DNA of 64,000 nt from Aricia agestis (lineage: Eukaryota > Arthropoda > Insecta > Lepidoptera > Lycaenidae). The stretch covers positions 12,604,001-12,668,000 of the forward strand of contig NC_056421.1 of the NCBI RefSeq assembly GCF_905147365.1, read 5' to 3'. A program made the translations under genes and the position numbers. The notes under the pieces are model-generated. The model did no database searches. It was given only the letters and a program-made list of their open reading frames with translations, and was not told the DNA's origin. Below are positions 1-11,660 of this stretch, in pieces. Position 1 is the first letter of the stretch. Every line of letters starts with the position of its first letter.

Positions 1-103
1 CGTGCCGTACAAAGTAGAAATGCATGAGCTACGTAGACAGCTTTCACATGGCACGGCGACCGTGCCGCGACCCGTGTTATACATTTCTACTTTGTACGGC
101 ACG
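1..103. repeat. Inverted repeat at window edge
   Basis: Bases 1-22 and 82-103 are perfect 22-bp reverse complements around a 59-bp loop that itself repeats a GGCACGGCGACCGTG-like word. It looks like the tip of a fold-back MITE cut by the window start, so its real left end cannot be seen. Confidence 0.6.
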
Positions 104-255
104 GCGACCGTGTCGCAACCGTATGCATGTCAAAAGGGCCTTATGCAGCGCCGGTGGTCTCTATCCCGCTAACGAATATTCGATCTAACTCATCCAAAAA
201 AATAACACAACTAAAGAAATTTTCACTTGAAAATTATTTCAAGTAAGTAACTATA

Positions 256-500
256 CAGTGTGTAACAAAACTGAGTCATAATACTTTAAGGTGTGAATGT
301 GTCCCTTATATATAAGTAGAGTTAACTGTGAAAGCAGCGCTGAATGAGTATTTTTTTGTGATTTGTATGGACAAGCGCCCCAGCGTCATTCAAAAGTAAA
401 AAAAAATACGCTTTCAGTGCTGCTACTTTCACAGTGAACTATATATAGGATACTCATACACATCTTAAGCGCTAGTATTACATAGTTTTATTATATCCTG
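256..500. mobile_element. TIR MITE, family T, flanked by TA
   Basis: The ends are imperfect inverted repeats: left CAGTGTGTAACAAAACTGAG, right a reverse-complement version ending TTATATCCTG. TA stands on both sides (254-255 and 501-502), as expected of a mariner-type TA duplication. The inner arms (CAGCGCTGAA near 330 and TTTCAGTGCTGCTACTTTC near 413) also pair. A second copy with the same arms is at 62154-62971 and a fragment is near 13811-13940. No coding capacity; superfamily is inferred from the TA only. Confidence 0.65.
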
Positions 501-518
501 TATTAGTAATATTGTCCA

Positions 519-770
519 CGAGCTTTTGCCCGCGGCTTCACTCGCGCTAAGAAGTATTATTATATACAAACTTTCATCCCCTATTACCTACCTACTACTA
601 CCTACCTAATCCCTTGGGGTTGGAATTTATCAAAATCCTTTCTTAGCGGATGCCTATGTCATAACATCTACCTGCATGCAAAATTTCAGCCCGATCCGTC
701 CAGTGGTTTGGGCTGTGCGTTGATAGATCACCATGTTAGTCAGTCACCTTTGAGTTTTATATATATAGAT
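519..770 (-). mobile_element. Helitron-like repeat, family U
   Basis: Read on the minus strand the element starts TCTATATATATAAAACTC and ends with a GC hairpin (CGCG-AGTGAAGC-CGCG), 8 nt, then CTCG where Helitrons usually have CTAG. A copy in opposite orientation lies at 4268-5681 and is split by a TIR element; it shows the same CTCG. Non-coding. Confidence 0.6.
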
Positions 771-1025
771 AACTTTTAATTTTCAATTTCCGAGTGTTTA
801 TATCGCAAAAACAAGTATCAAATGTTCGTCTGCAGCTTATGTACGATAATAAAGTTTTTTGCTCTTTCTGGTGCAGCACTTAAACGCATTTATTTTAACC
901 GAGCCGTAATAAAAATACCAATAAAATTTTAATTAACGATACGCCTAGGTTTATAGAGGAAGTTTCTTACTATAAAGCTATTGCGAGGAAATAATGTTAA
1001 TAGTATTAAAAACTATAAACAGTAT

Positions 1026-1362
1026 TTTTTAGGGTTCCGAACCCAAAGGGTAAAAATGGGACCCTATATTTACTAAGACTTCGTTGTCTGTCCGTCTGTC
1101 TGTCTGTCCATCTGTCTGTCTATCTGTCTGTCCGACTGTCTGTCTCCAGGCTGTAACTCAAGAATCGCTATAGCTTGACTTCTAAAATTTTCACAGATTG
1201 TGTATATCTGTTGCCGCTATAACAACAAATACTAAAAATAAAATAAAGTTAATATTCAAGTGGGGCTCCCATACAAAAAACACAATTTTTTTGTCTACTT
1301 TCGCTCTATACCGCGCGGTACGGAACCCTTCATGCGCGAGTCCGACTCGCACTTGGCCGATT
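1026..1362 (+). mobile_element. Interspersed repeat 'AGGGTTCCG...GACTCGCACTTGGCCG'
   Basis: Full-length copy of a repeat starting TTTTTTAGGGTTCCGAACCC and ending GAGTCCGACTCGCACTTGG. It holds a (GTCT)n microsatellite at about 1084-1145. Other copies in the window: 43131-43540, and partial copies at 57936-58126, 7753-7853 and about 37878-37920. The near-identical short words at both ends (AGGGTTCCG and CGGAACCCT) give a terminal inverted repeat. Class not certain. Confidence 0.6.
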
Positions 1363-2124
1363 GTTATTTTTTACAACATAACCCGGGTTAGTCCTCGTTC
1401 GCGGTGGTAGGCCTCATGTTGACGTTCTAAAAGTGTAAATTTTTAACCGAATCAGAAATAAATTAATTTTTATTACCTATTTTTTAAATTTATTTCATTT
1501 CATTCCATCTAGGTGGTAATATGTTTTGTTTTGTTTCAGTCATTCTACTGGAAAGTGTCAAAATACGTAAGCAAGTCTTAAGTATGATACTTTGTCTGCG
1601 TGATTTTATACTCCTTGAAACTAAACATTGATCCGGGCTATTTTACTTCCAGGGGTGTCATTTAGTAAAATTCCTTTAATAATATCATAATTCATATCAA
1701 AATGTTAATATTTTTAACCTAAGGGTTGCGACCCCGTCGCTTCTAAAAAAGTAAAGGCGTGAGATATATTTTTCATACAATCCACATTGTAAAAAAGGTT
1801 GAAAAACACTGTACCAGTTTGTGGCTTTTATTTACCTTCATTAAGTAGTGAGTATGCCGTGTAAAGCGTTGCTCAAGTTGTCAAGTATCCCGCAGAATCA
1901 TAAGTTCGTATGTGACGGCATGTTTGACAAAATCTTAGTACGAGAAACGAGTAAGCCGCAAGTTCGAATAGTTCCCTAATTATTTAATAACCAACTTTAA
2001 GATTCTTGATGTGCGTAGTATCTTAAGTAGGCAACTTTGTAATATTCTTCTGGCTTCGTGTTTGTGAACATTTACAGAGTTTCTTGTACTCGCTACATGT
2101 AGCGCTACATACAATAGTGATATA
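1363..2124. other. No recognisable feature
   Basis: AT-rich unique-looking sequence. I see no exon-like reading frame, tRNA or repeat family that recurs in the window. Confidence 0.5.
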
Positions 2125-2452
2125 CTAGCTGTTACCCGCGACTTCGTCCGCGTCAGCAAAATGTAAAATACATAGGTAAAAAATAAAAAAGTAAAAATAT
2201 GTCCTCCTCCTTTTTGGAAGTCGGTTAAAAAGTAGCCTAAGTTACTCCTTATTACATCAGCTATCTGCCAATAAAAGTCCCGTCAAAATCGGTCCAGCCA
2301 TTTCGGAGACTAGCCGGAACAAACAGACAGACAAAAATTCTAAAAATTGATATTTTGGTGTAAGTACCGTCTAAATATTCTTATGCATATAGTAAAAAAC
2401 GGTTATTTTAATATTACAAACAGACACTCCAATTTTATTTATATGTATAGAT
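2125..2452 (-). mobile_element. Helitron-like repeat (ACTAGCTGTTACCCGCGAC family)
   Basis: On the minus strand the copy begins TCTATACATATAAATAAA and ends with hairpin CGCG-GACGAAGT-CGCG, 8-nt spacer GGTAACAG, then CTAG. The body carries the phrase CCCGTCAAAATCGGTCCAGC. At about 2205-2230 a short piece GGAAGTCGGTTAAAAAG matches the end of another repeat (44667-44972), suggesting a small insertion or shared end. Non-coding. Confidence 0.6.
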
Positions 2453-3095
2453 AAATAATACTAATTAATAATTATACTATAAGGTACGTGAGTTATATGC
2501 ACTTTAATGTACCAAATTATAAGTCAAAAACTTTATACAAAATATGAAAAGTTTTGTAAATATATTATACAATCGTGGTTCGATATTTTTCTATGCAGGA
2601 ACATGTTTTTTTTTTTAATTTTAGATTATAGTAGGTCAAATTTTCTTTTTAAAAGAAAACTTACGAAAACAATATGTTGCAGCATATTCTGTTGATTGTG
2701 TTACTCTAACTATAACCACTTTTACAACAAAAACAACACAAATGTGCTTCATAATTTAGTATTTAAGTATTTTGTTTTGATACAAGAAAAAACTTTCTAG
2801 AGCTTTACTAGCACTTTAAATTAAATTATCCGAAAGTTTGTTGGCGCTGTAAGGTCCAACACATTGTCACAGTTGCGTAAACAATTGCCAACTCCGCAGC
2901 TGGACTGCGACTATCAACTGTTCTACCGCAAATCTATTTGTAAACTTTGCGAGAAATATTGTTTTAAAATATGTGAGAGATATTTTATACACAACTTATT
3001 TTATAGCACTTAGGGACCTATCTCATAGAGAGCAGCCACGCGGTCAAGCGTTCAAGCGGTAAGTTTTGTGTTTTTTGTGTTTTATTACGTTAATA
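2453..3095. other. No recognisable feature
   Basis: AT-rich sequence with short poly(T) tracts. Nothing here recurs in the window or reads as coding. Confidence 0.5.
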
Positions 3096-3510
3096 TAGCG
3101 ACCCGCCCCGGTGTCGCACGGGTATAAAATATATAGCCACTGAAAAAATGATATCGATAGCCTATGATCCTTCACGTGGTCTACTTATTATCTGTGCCAA
3201 ATAACATAAAAATTGCTCCAGTAGTTCGCGAGATAAGCCCTTTCAAATAATTTCCCCCATTTTTTTCACATTCTCCTATTAGTCTTCTATAGCCTTCCTC
3301 AATAAAATATAGGCTATCTAACACTGAAATAATTTTTTAAATCGGACCAGTAGTTCCTGATATGAGCGCGTTCAAGTTAGCCCTTTCAAATAATTTTCCT
3401 CTATTTCTTCGTTTTTATTAGTCTTAGCGTGATAAAATATAGCCTATGACCTTCCTCGATAAATGGGCCATCTAACACTGAAATAATCATCAAAATCTGT
3501 TGTGTAATTT
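3096..3510 (-). mobile_element. Helitron-like repeat with internal duplication
   Basis: On the minus strand it ends with hairpin CCCG-TGCGACAC-CGGG, 8-nt spacer GCGGGTCG, then CTAT (degenerate CTAG). The stretch with AGCCTTCCTC...GGCTATCTAACACTGAAATAA occurs twice (about 3291-3331 and 3440-3485), and TTCAAATAATTT also repeats, so the copy has an internal partial duplication. Non-coding. Confidence 0.5.
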
Positions 3511-3760
3511 TAAAGATTAAAGGGAACAAAGGGACATGAGGGAAAAAAAGCGACTTTGTTTTATAATGTTATATTGTATAGATAGTAAAGATATACTCAC
3601 ACAGACGGCATTCTTATCGCGTTCTCTGTCTGATAGTTGCCTTATGTGTAAACACCGTTTTCCTTGAAAGTTGAAACCATCAAATGAGCCCGACAAAATG
3701 AACAACTTATTCTATGAGAACAATGCAATGCTGGGAACTAAAAAAAATACCGCCTTCACC

Positions 3761-3805
3761 GCCGATCCGGGCATCCGTATTACACATACGGATGCCCGGA
3801 TCGGC
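3761..3805. repeat. Perfect 20-bp hairpin
   Basis: 3761-3780 and 3786-3805 are exact reverse complements around the 5-nt loop TACAC. The arm GCCGATCCGGGCATCCGTAT is GC-rich against an AT-rich background. Probably the centre of a fold-back MITE; outer arms are weak (ATACC and GGGTAT). Confidence 0.75.
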
Positions 3806-3905
3806 AATTTGTATGGGTATGAAGACAGTTTATTTTTATTTTAGTATGTACTTTCCTGGGACTATAATCGGACTATACTAGGACTATCTATTTAAAGTTT
3901 GATTT

Positions 3906-3990
3906 CAACAAAATCTGTTCAGCGGTTTGGGCTTAAAGAGGTAACAGTCAGACAGAGTAACTTTCGCATATTAGTATGATCATAATGTTA
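3906..3990 (-). mobile_element. H1 Helitron-like fragment
   Basis: Contains AAAATCTGTTCAGCGGTTTG, GGCTTAAAGAGGTAACAG and ATTAGTATGATC, matching the 5' third of family H1 in reverse orientation. Truncated and degenerate. Confidence 0.5.
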
Positions 3991-4267
3991 ATGATTACAA
4001 CAATAATTGTAGTAATAATGCTAGCAATTATTACTGTCTTTAACAAGTACACTACTATTTCACAAGATTCATACAAGAAAATAGTCGTAGTTTCTAGAAT
4101 AATTATTCCGTAAGGATAATAATAAGATTATGTACTAATTACAAGAAACTTATGTTACCATTAACATGAGTTTCTTAGACAGTACCTTCGTGCAGAAAAC
4201 TGTTTGCCCGAGAAAAAGATAAGTGTGTTTTTATTAAGACTAAACTCATGTTACTGAATATTTGAAT

Positions 4268-5681
4268 GTAGAATAAATCTATATATATATGTCGCAGGCG
4301 GATTGTATATTTAGCCGTATTACATTACTGCTAGCCGTTTTAAAAAACGGCGTGGTTTTGTAATGCGGCGTGTCGACGTTTAGCCGGATTGAATGCGGCT
4401 GAATAAAAAACCGCCGGAATGCATTCGGCGCTATACGTTATTCAATACGGCTAGCCGTAATGTAATAAGGCTAAAGACAATGACATAAGAAGTGTTTTTT
4501 ATGTCATTGGTTAGAGACTAGTCGCCTTTTTGACAGTTTTAGTTTCGTAATTCGTGTCTTAACACTCGTGGCGCTGCCCGTGTCACAGATGAATATATGA
4601 GAAGTAATTAAATTTGGTGTATGCCATTTAAAAATTTGGTTTGCAAGAAATAACTGCTAATAAATCATTTTGTCAGCATACAAAGATTTTGTTAGCAATA
4701 ATTAAAATCAGGCTGCTGTTCGTGTTCTGTAAATAATCATGACAATGGTCAGCAATTTAAACACATAACTGGCAGCGAGTTTTATGTGCAATGTGTTTAT
4801 GTATCTGCAAAATAAACAATCACTCGACAGAATAATTACTTGGTCGGCAAGATTATACATTCGGTCAGCAGAGAAAACATTTCAGTATTTTATTTCATTT
4901 CATTATTAATTTATTTATTTTATTAATTAATAAAGACTTAACAGAAGGCCTACTTACCACGGATACCGAAGCGGGGGGACGGGGGGTGCAGCCCCCCCAA
5001 AAGGGGGGCTCGAGGGGCGCAGCCCCCCGCAAAAACAAAAACAAACACAATCCAGAAAGTCCAAAAGTAGGTTAGGTTAGGTTTGAACTTAGACCACAAC
5101 ACAGAGGGAGCCGAGCGAGCGAAGCGAGCGTGCTGCGGCAGCAGCCGGCGACCGTCATAAAACAAAAGATAAATCCAGAATTTTTTGCTTATTCTCTGAG
5201 TGCTTACCAAAATTTAATGAAGGCCACTCATTGCAGCATTGTTTTATTTTGCAATCATGGTCACCCTATAACTTACATGCTAGGACTACGATGCGGCTAA
5301 TTAACGTGGGCCGCCTTATTGAAGAACGTATCGCAATTACAATCCGGCTAAACGTCGACACGCCGCATTACAAAACGGCGCCGTTTTTTAAAACGGCTAG
5401 CCGTAATGTAATACGGCTAAATATACAATGTGCCTGCGACATATATAAAACTCAAAGGTGACTAACTAACTGATTGACATAGTGATCTGATAGATCTGAC
5501 GCACAGCCCAAACCACTGGACGGATCGGGCTGAAATTTGACATGCAGGTAGATGTTATAACGTAGGCATCCGCTAAGAAAGGATTTTGATAAGTTCCAAC
5601 CCCAAGGGGTTCAAATAGGGGATGAAAGTTTGTATATAATAATACTTCTTAACGCGAGCGAAGCCGTAGGCAAAAGCTCGT
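4268..5681 (+). mobile_element. Family U copy split by a TIR element
   Basis: The tail ATCTATATATAT lies at 4268-4289, and the rest of the element resumes at 5442 (ATATATAAAACTCAAAGG) and runs to the hairpin/CTCG end near 5681. The intervening 1152 bp is a separate TIR element, so family U was the older host. Confidence 0.6.
4290..5441. mobile_element. 1.15-kb TIR element, TGTCGCAG type
   Basis: Long terminal inverted repeats of roughly 100 bp run inward from TGTCGCAGGC and its complement GCCTGCGACA. They contain repeated AGCCG/CGGCT words and the 14-mer GCGGCGTGTCGACG. The core near 4970-5160 is GC-rich: G/C runs (GGGGGGCTCGAGGGGCGCAG) and AGCGAGCGAAGCGAGCGTGC. The target is a TA run, so the duplication length cannot be fixed. 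No transposase is encoded; a plausible 86-codon frame here falls on the GC-rich core and has no family resemblance. A relative with the same tips and core is at 14545-15056. Confidence 0.7.
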
Positions 5682-7402
5682 AGAGGTAATAATTTGGTTT
5701 TTAGTCTTCAAAAAAAATACTTTAGTCTTGGTCAAGTCAAGGAGTAAAGTGTTTTATTTTTGGAACCATGATTATTACTGAAAATTGTAAAAAGAAATGA
5801 AGATACCGTTATATCTATTTGTTCCAATTTCTATTGTATTCGGTCAACATAATTTTACGATTTATACAACTATTCTTGGTAAGTTTCAAAATATAGCCCA
5901 GGATACTGACAGCGCTCAAGACGTCATAATATTGTATCCGACGCTTAAATTTAACTGGCGTGAAACTGGTTAAGGGGGTGACTGAAGCTAAATAGATACT
6001 ATATTACATTTGCCAGGGTCTGTACTAGTGCTACGAATCGATTCTAGCCGTCATGAGCATTGACCTGGATAATATTTCGGAACATACCCCTAGTGAAACG
6101 CTCCCATACTTTGATTAGTTAAATGTACTCCACTAATAGCATTTATACATCATTTTTATGGATTTGTTTTTCTCGTGGACTAATAAATTACCATGATAAA
6201 GACTGTATGAAGATTATCATTTGTAATATGAGTAATAAATAAGTTAAATCTTCTACGGATGCATTCCAATTTTTCAAAATGCTAAATGGTTGAATCGAGT
6301 GAAGTATAAGGGTGGCTTCTTATTTGCAATCTTTTAATTTATAATGCTTAAGCTGGCACGAATGGTGCCTTATAAGGCAAGTTCATACAAGTTAATTTGT
6401 CTTAGTGATGCTCATAATTTAAGTATCCCTTACTTTAAAATATTTACCGTTACTTTAAGAGTTATATTATTTAGATATAGATATTTCGTTTGTGATTCAT
6501 ACAGTTTTTACTATCACTGTTATTATTATTGAGCTCTATAAAATACCCTAATACGAATACACACCCTTTACAACACCTGGATAATATCATATTAAAGTTC
6601 ATACTGGCTATATTACCAGATATAAATTCTCTAGCAATAATATTATATTATCTGTTATTATGATCTATTACATTCATTTTATAGTTTAGTCGTTGTCACG
6701 TATTTGATGACATATGATAATATTTTTGTAGTAAAATTTCCATGGCGGAGTTGTGCACTTTTTTGGGATTGGTAAAAACGTTAAGTGTGTCAGATGCGAC
6801 CTGATCCAAAATTCGTAAGATGGAGGGAGAGTACACCACCGGTGCGACGTAAAATAGAAAATAAACCCCTCTATTTCTACCCCGTGGTTAAAACACCTAC
6901 GTTCTACTGTTTTGTTTTGCCCTCAGCCGGCATTCCCGTCTTTATTATTATCTCAAACACTTTTTGTTATTTTATGTACATATTTTATAGGTAAAGTTAA
7001 CTTCAACTTGTATTGATATTTGTGTGAAAGAAAGGAAATTCTAACAGGGACTTGACTTTAACTGATATTAGAGCAAGTGGGCCTAAAAGATTATTATTGT
7101 GAGTCAACGATTGGTCGGTTGCTTCTGAAATAATATTTGAAAATTGTTATCAAATAAAGAGGCTTTTGAATGAATTTATTAGCACTGACAAGAGACAATT
7201 TTATCGAATGCAGTAATTTATCGACATAGCTAAAATTACCAAATCCCTGGGCATGAATTACTGGATGGAAATTAAATTTTCCTGAAAATATTTCCGATAG
7301 CCTAATTATAGTTATGTAATTATTATTTTCGAAGACCAATTCGCCTACTCAGTTGATTTTTAAAAGTCACAGGAGTAGCCTGTTTTAAGAAAATAATTCT
7401 TG
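5682..7402. other. Mostly unrecognised sequence
   Basis: About 1.7 kb of AT-rich sequence without supported genes. Near 6910 the words CTACTGTTTTGTTTTG and GCCGGCA also occur near 60560-60590, hinting at one weak shared repeat. Confidence 0.4.
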
Positions 7403-7413
7403 ATAGCTGAATA

Positions 7414-7720
7414 ATAATAATAACTCCCACACCGGTTTCGGTGACGGTGGCCGGTTTCATTGAAAGTAATTTAATAGAGCCCAAGTGTGTGCGCAGTACA
7501 CTAGAGCACTCTCTATTCCTTTTACTCTCATAACGCAGTGGGACGGAAGACCGACACGACTGTCGAGAGATCAGGTGCAGGACCGACTTTTTACATGCCC
7601 ATCCGACGCATGGATCATCCTTCTTGTCAGACAATCAGCCTTTCAGCACGGGAATCGAACCCACGACCTCCGAGTTAAGAGCCACGCTCTTAACCACTGG
7701 ACCACGGAGGCGTTAATATA
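7414..7720 (-). mobile_element. tRNA-derived SINE, family S1
   Basis: On the minus strand it starts with a tRNA-like head (CGCCTCCGTGGTCCAGTGG, then B box GGTTCGATTCC), has a tRNA-unrelated body with GTCGGTCCTGCACCTGATCT, and ends in an ATT-type tail. An 11-bp target duplication ATAGCTGAATA flanks it at 7403-7413 and 7721-7731. This copy lacks about 60 bp of body compared with the 10770 and 32896 copies. Confidence 0.85.
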
Positions 7721-7752
7721 ATAGCTGAATACATATTGGGTATACTTAGTAA

Positions 7753-7853
7753 CTTTTTGAGTTCCGTACCCAAATAGTATTGAACCTATTACTAAGCCTT
7801 TGTTATCTGTCCGACGTCCGTCCTTCCGTCCCTCCAAAAAACCTTCGAACCCT
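7753..7853 (+). mobile_element. Fragment of the AGGGTTCCG repeat
   Basis: GAGTTCCGTACCCAAA, CTATTACTAAGCC and the (GTCC)n-like block match the first third of the repeat at 1026-1362; the remainder is missing. Confidence 0.5.
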
Positions 7854-7857
7854 ACAA

Positions 7858-9683
7858 ATATTGTGTTTATTTGATCAACACTATGACAAAATTTTTAAAT
7901 TAATTATGTACAGAAATTTTGCGTTCCTTCTGATATTTTTTTAACTACAATAACTAAGTTTTATTTATTTCTGCGGACGGAAAATATTTCACTTCTTCTT
8001 TCTTTTCTCAAATACCTTATTACCTGGCTAAAAAACCAGTGTCATGACAACACAGCTGTGCTCATGAAGATGCAAGAATTTGTATAATTGTAATCAATTA
8101 TTCAAATGCATATTAACGTGTACCGATTCTCCGAATCCACGTCCAAGATATACGGCATTAAATTGATGCGGCGACATGACCTAGCCTAAATGTGAAGTAG
8201 TGCTTGAATTATTGAAACTTGATATTATTAAGTTTATATCACACACTTACACATAATATATTAAGCGAATGAACATTCTGGAAATTATTGAGGAAAATCT
8301 GGTACGTATTATTTGACTTAATGTTGCCTGCTACTCCGCTGCACACAAATTCGTTTATCGTGAGAACCGTACATTTTCCAGAATAAGAAGTACCTGCCCT
8401 TTTCCGGGACTCAAAGTGTTTTCATGCCAAAGAACAATGGGGAAATCGTACCAGATGATAAAATGTGAACGGTGGCGTCCCAATATGCCATTGGTAGCAA
8501 AAATTCCCTAATATTTTAAGGCATCGAAAAACATTTTAAATGTGTCTATAAATAGCCACGAAAAAAGATCAATATATTTTAGTTTCGTTGTTGTCTTTCA
8601 TACGTTCTGACAGCCGGCGATCATTCGCATTCGTTCTATTTTTTGTACTCTTGGAAAACATATATATATATATAATTAGATACGAGATCGCCGAATATAC
8701 AATTGTAAATCGTGGCTATTTAGACATAATTCTCAAACGGAATTATGTTTAGAGCATAAGAACAACCAAATCTAACTATTTTGAGACATCAAAAATAAAA
8801 GTCGAGTCTCCAGCTCCTATACAAATTTGGCCATGATTCTTTCAGCATCATCAGTTCTGCGGCTTGGACGTGAAGAGATAACAGACAGAAGCATTTACAA
8901 TTATTATTAGTATGGATTTAACGCCTCCGTATTCCAGTGTGCGTGGGTTCCTTTCCCTTGTTAGAACAGTAAAAATTTTGGATATTAAGAACAACGCTGA
9001 TCACCTGATTGTCTGATAAGGATCCTAGAGTAGGATGTGCAAGTAAATACTGAGTCTTATGATTTTTCATATTATGATTCTAAAGCGACCATTTTAGCCC
9101 CGCAGAATATTGACAGAAACGTTGTCAAACGTCGAACAAAACTTTTTTATACTGTACTGCCTCCAGCGTGAAAAAATTACGGTAAAATATCCAATTTAGT
9201 ATGAGGCAACCGCTTGTTTGAACTTTTATTTTCTTATTTGCTCTTATGTAATAAGTAACCCCAACAAAATAAACGTGAATTCCTCGGTGACCTCACTATT
9301 TAAATACGTGACAGGTGCCAGCGCTTATAAGAACTTCAACCTTTCATCTTACCCTTTTCAAGAGTTCGGGTATAATTACCCACATCACGTGAATATTAAA
9401 TATTTTGTAATTAAGTTCGGGTAATAATTGCTTGTTATGAGATAGTGGAAAATATGGGTGAATAAAACTTTTTATTTTATATTTAAAGTGTCACTAAAAA
9501 TGAAAAACAGAATGTTTAAAAATCACGTAATAAACAATGATTTTAAAATAACGTTTTACTGATGTTAAATCAAAAATATGAACATTCCTCTGGGCTGGTA
9601 CTGGCCTTACTATCTGAAAACGTAAGTTTTTGTTGTAAACTAATTTGTGGATCAATTATTATGGACAAAATTCCAAGCAAAAC
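7858..9683. other. Mostly unrecognised, one H1 fragment
   Basis: Apart from a degraded reverse H1 fragment at about 8323-8425 (AAATTCGTTTATCGTGAGAA, TCCGGGACTCAAAGTG) and a (TA)n run near 8661-8673, no feature can be supported. Confidence 0.45.
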
Positions 9684-10119
9684 CAAGGATTTTCAAATGT
9701 GTTAGTTGCGCTAAAACTCGAAAACGGCTGAACGGATTGGGCTAATTTTAGTCTTAAGATATTCGTAGAAGTCCAGGGAAGATTTTAAAGTGACACGAAG
9801 TTCACCGGGACAGCTAGTCTATATCTTATATATAAAAATGGATTTTCAAATGTGTTAGTCGCGCTAAAACTCGAAAACGGCTGAACGGATTGGGCTGATT
9901 TTAGTCTTAAAATATTCGTAGAAGTTCAGGAAAGGTTTTAAAGTGACACGAAGTTCACCGGGACAGCTAGTCTATATATATAAAAATGGATTTTCAAATG
10001 TGTTAGTCGCGCTAAAATTCGAAAACGACTGGACGTATTGGGCTGATTTTAGTCTTAAAATATTTGTAGAAGTCCAGGGAAGGTTTTAAAGTGACACGAA
10101 GTTCACCGCGACAGCTAGT
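9684..10119 (+). repeat. Three tandem copies of Helitron-like family W
   Basis: Three head-to-tail units, each starting GGATTTTCAAATGTGTTAG and ending AGTTCACCGGGACAGCTAG (CCGCGACAGCTAG in the third). The shared GATTTTCAAATG word begins at 9688, 9841 and 9989, so the periods are 153 and 148 bp. CTAG ends fall at 9813, 9967 and about 10115. The second and third units are preceded by a TCTATAT...TATAAAAATG head typical of the family. Diverged single copies are at 34160-34330, 43826-43970, about 53870-53975 and 55397-55565. Confidence 0.8.
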
Positions 10120-10757
10120 TCAATATAAATTTTGACTTGTAGTTTTTGACTGGCCTTGTAGCTTAGGTATAGATCACTAGATGCATATACTAGTCAACTA
10201 TTACAGTCAACATGTAACTGAAATATCACTTCTACTAGTTACGTAACTCTATAATTCACAGTTCAGCTTAAATGCCCCCGAGCCATTAATAAATTACTAT
10301 AATCTAATAGCGTGCTCATTTGTGGATATTTGCTGAGAGAACACAGAAACTCATAGACATTAACATCACTTAGTTGCGCTGCGGACATACTTTTTATTCG
10401 TTAGTTGACAATGTAACTGCATGTAGGTCAAAACGAAAGTTTCATCAAGTGAGTTTCTAAATTAAAGCAAAAAAGAAAGCTATGAACAAACAAGCTTTTT
10501 TTGGTGCTTGGACACTGTAACAGCTCTTTTATTAGTACCATCGAGGAAATTGATTCCTAGGCAGTTGACAGACCAACGTTATTTGGTTGGATCATGTCAA
10601 TACAATGTTAATTATGATCTATCGGCTGGGTTTGACATAACGCTGACCGGTTAATACGCGAATTACGTAAGTCCCCCATCTGCCTAGGAATCAATTTCTT
10701 GATAGTACAATTACAGTTGTACTAATAAAACAGCTGTCACTCAAATGACGGCAGCTA
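10120..10757. other. No gene seen
   Basis: Mixed AT-rich sequence. A segment near 10657-10720 (CCCCCATCTGCCTAGGAATC, TTGATAGTAC) has a relative at 36345-36395. Confidence 0.4.
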
Positions 10758-10769
10758 TCCCTACTAATA

Positions 10770-11136
10770 ATAATAATAATAATAGCTCCCACACCGGTTT
10801 CGGTGACGGTGGCCGGTTTCATTGAAACCAGGCCAGCTACGCAGGAGTAATTTTTATAGTGACCAAGTGTGTGCGCAGTACACAAGAGCACTCTCTATTC
10901 CTTTACTCTCATAACCCAGTGGGACGGACGACCGACACGACTGGCGAGAGATCAGGCGCAGGACCGACTTTTTACATGCCCATCCGACACATGGATCATC
11001 TTACTTGTCAGACAATCAGGTGATCAGCCTGCATTGTCCTAACCAAACTTGGAAATAACATGTTTCCAACGCGGGAATCGAACCCACGACCTCCGAGTCA
11101 AGAGCCGCGCTCTATACCACTAGACCACGGAGGCGT
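10770..11136 (-). mobile_element. tRNA-derived SINE S1, full length
   Basis: Reads on the minus strand: tRNA-like head with A-box-like TGGTCTAGTGG (complement of 11117-11127) and B box GGTTCGATTCC (complement of 11074-11084), body, and an ATT tail at 10770-10784. A 12-bp duplication TCCCTACTAATA flanks it at 10758-10769 and 11137-11148; that duplicated word is the first 12 bp of an H1 Helitron-like copy. Confidence 0.9.
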
Positions 11137-11336
11137 TCCCTACTAATATTATAAATGTGAAAGTATGTCTGTCTATCTGTTACCTCTTCACGCCCAAACC
11201 GCTGAACCTGGCAGAAATTTAGTATGGAGATACTTATAGTTCCCGGAAATAATAAAGGATACTTTTTACCCCGTAAAAATGTAAAGTTCCCGCGCAATAA
11301 ATTAATTTTGGTGCAAAGTAGTTGCAGACGTACTAG
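11137..11336 (+). mobile_element. H1 Helitron-like element
   Basis: Begins TCCCTACTAATATTATAAAT, carries TGTTACCTCTTCACGCCC and AAACCGCTGAACC, and ends ...CGTACTAG at 11336. The terminal hairpin is degraded (AAAGTAGTTGC). Its first 12 bp were duplicated by the SINE at 10770. H1 elements are short and non-coding, of the lepidopteran non-autonomous Helitron kind. Confidence 0.75.
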
Positions 11337-11471
11337 TAATTCATAATTTGGTTACAAATATTACATAACACGAGAGCATGAATGTAATGCTCTCTCTATA
11401 GTGACACTTATTAAAATAGTGGCGTCAACTCTAACCAATTTACGTTATTATTAACCGAAAAAGTAGGATAA

Positions 11472-11660
11472 GTGTCCTCTCCTACTACACTAGGTCAAAG
11501 TTACGTTAGATTCCGCATGATTACGTCCGCAATGTCAAACGCATACAAAACACGGACGGAACGCTACGCGGAATAGTGTGTCATCGGTAATTTAAAATAC
11601 ATTGCAGGTGGAATCATGCGGAGTTACGCCACGTAACTTCGGCCTAGTGTGATTAGACAC
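11472..11660. mobile_element. MITE C, degenerate
   Basis: Contains ACACTAGGTC on the left, TCCGCATGATTACGTC, CGGTAATTTAAAATACATTG, and CGGCCTAGTGTG...TTAGACAC on the right. Compare the cleaner copies at 30016-30202, 56551-56744 and 57011-57274. PIF/Harbinger-like by the TTA site at the better copies. Confidence 0.6.

Noticed and set aside
4950..5210. 86-codon minus frame with a hydrophobic stretch
   Set aside because: Lies on the GC-rich core and arms of a TIR element; the relative at 14545-15056 has unrelated frames over the same core.
9684..10119. Possible CRISPR-like array
   Set aside because: Three units of about 150 bp with no unique spacers, in an animal genome; it is a tandem Helitron-like repeat.
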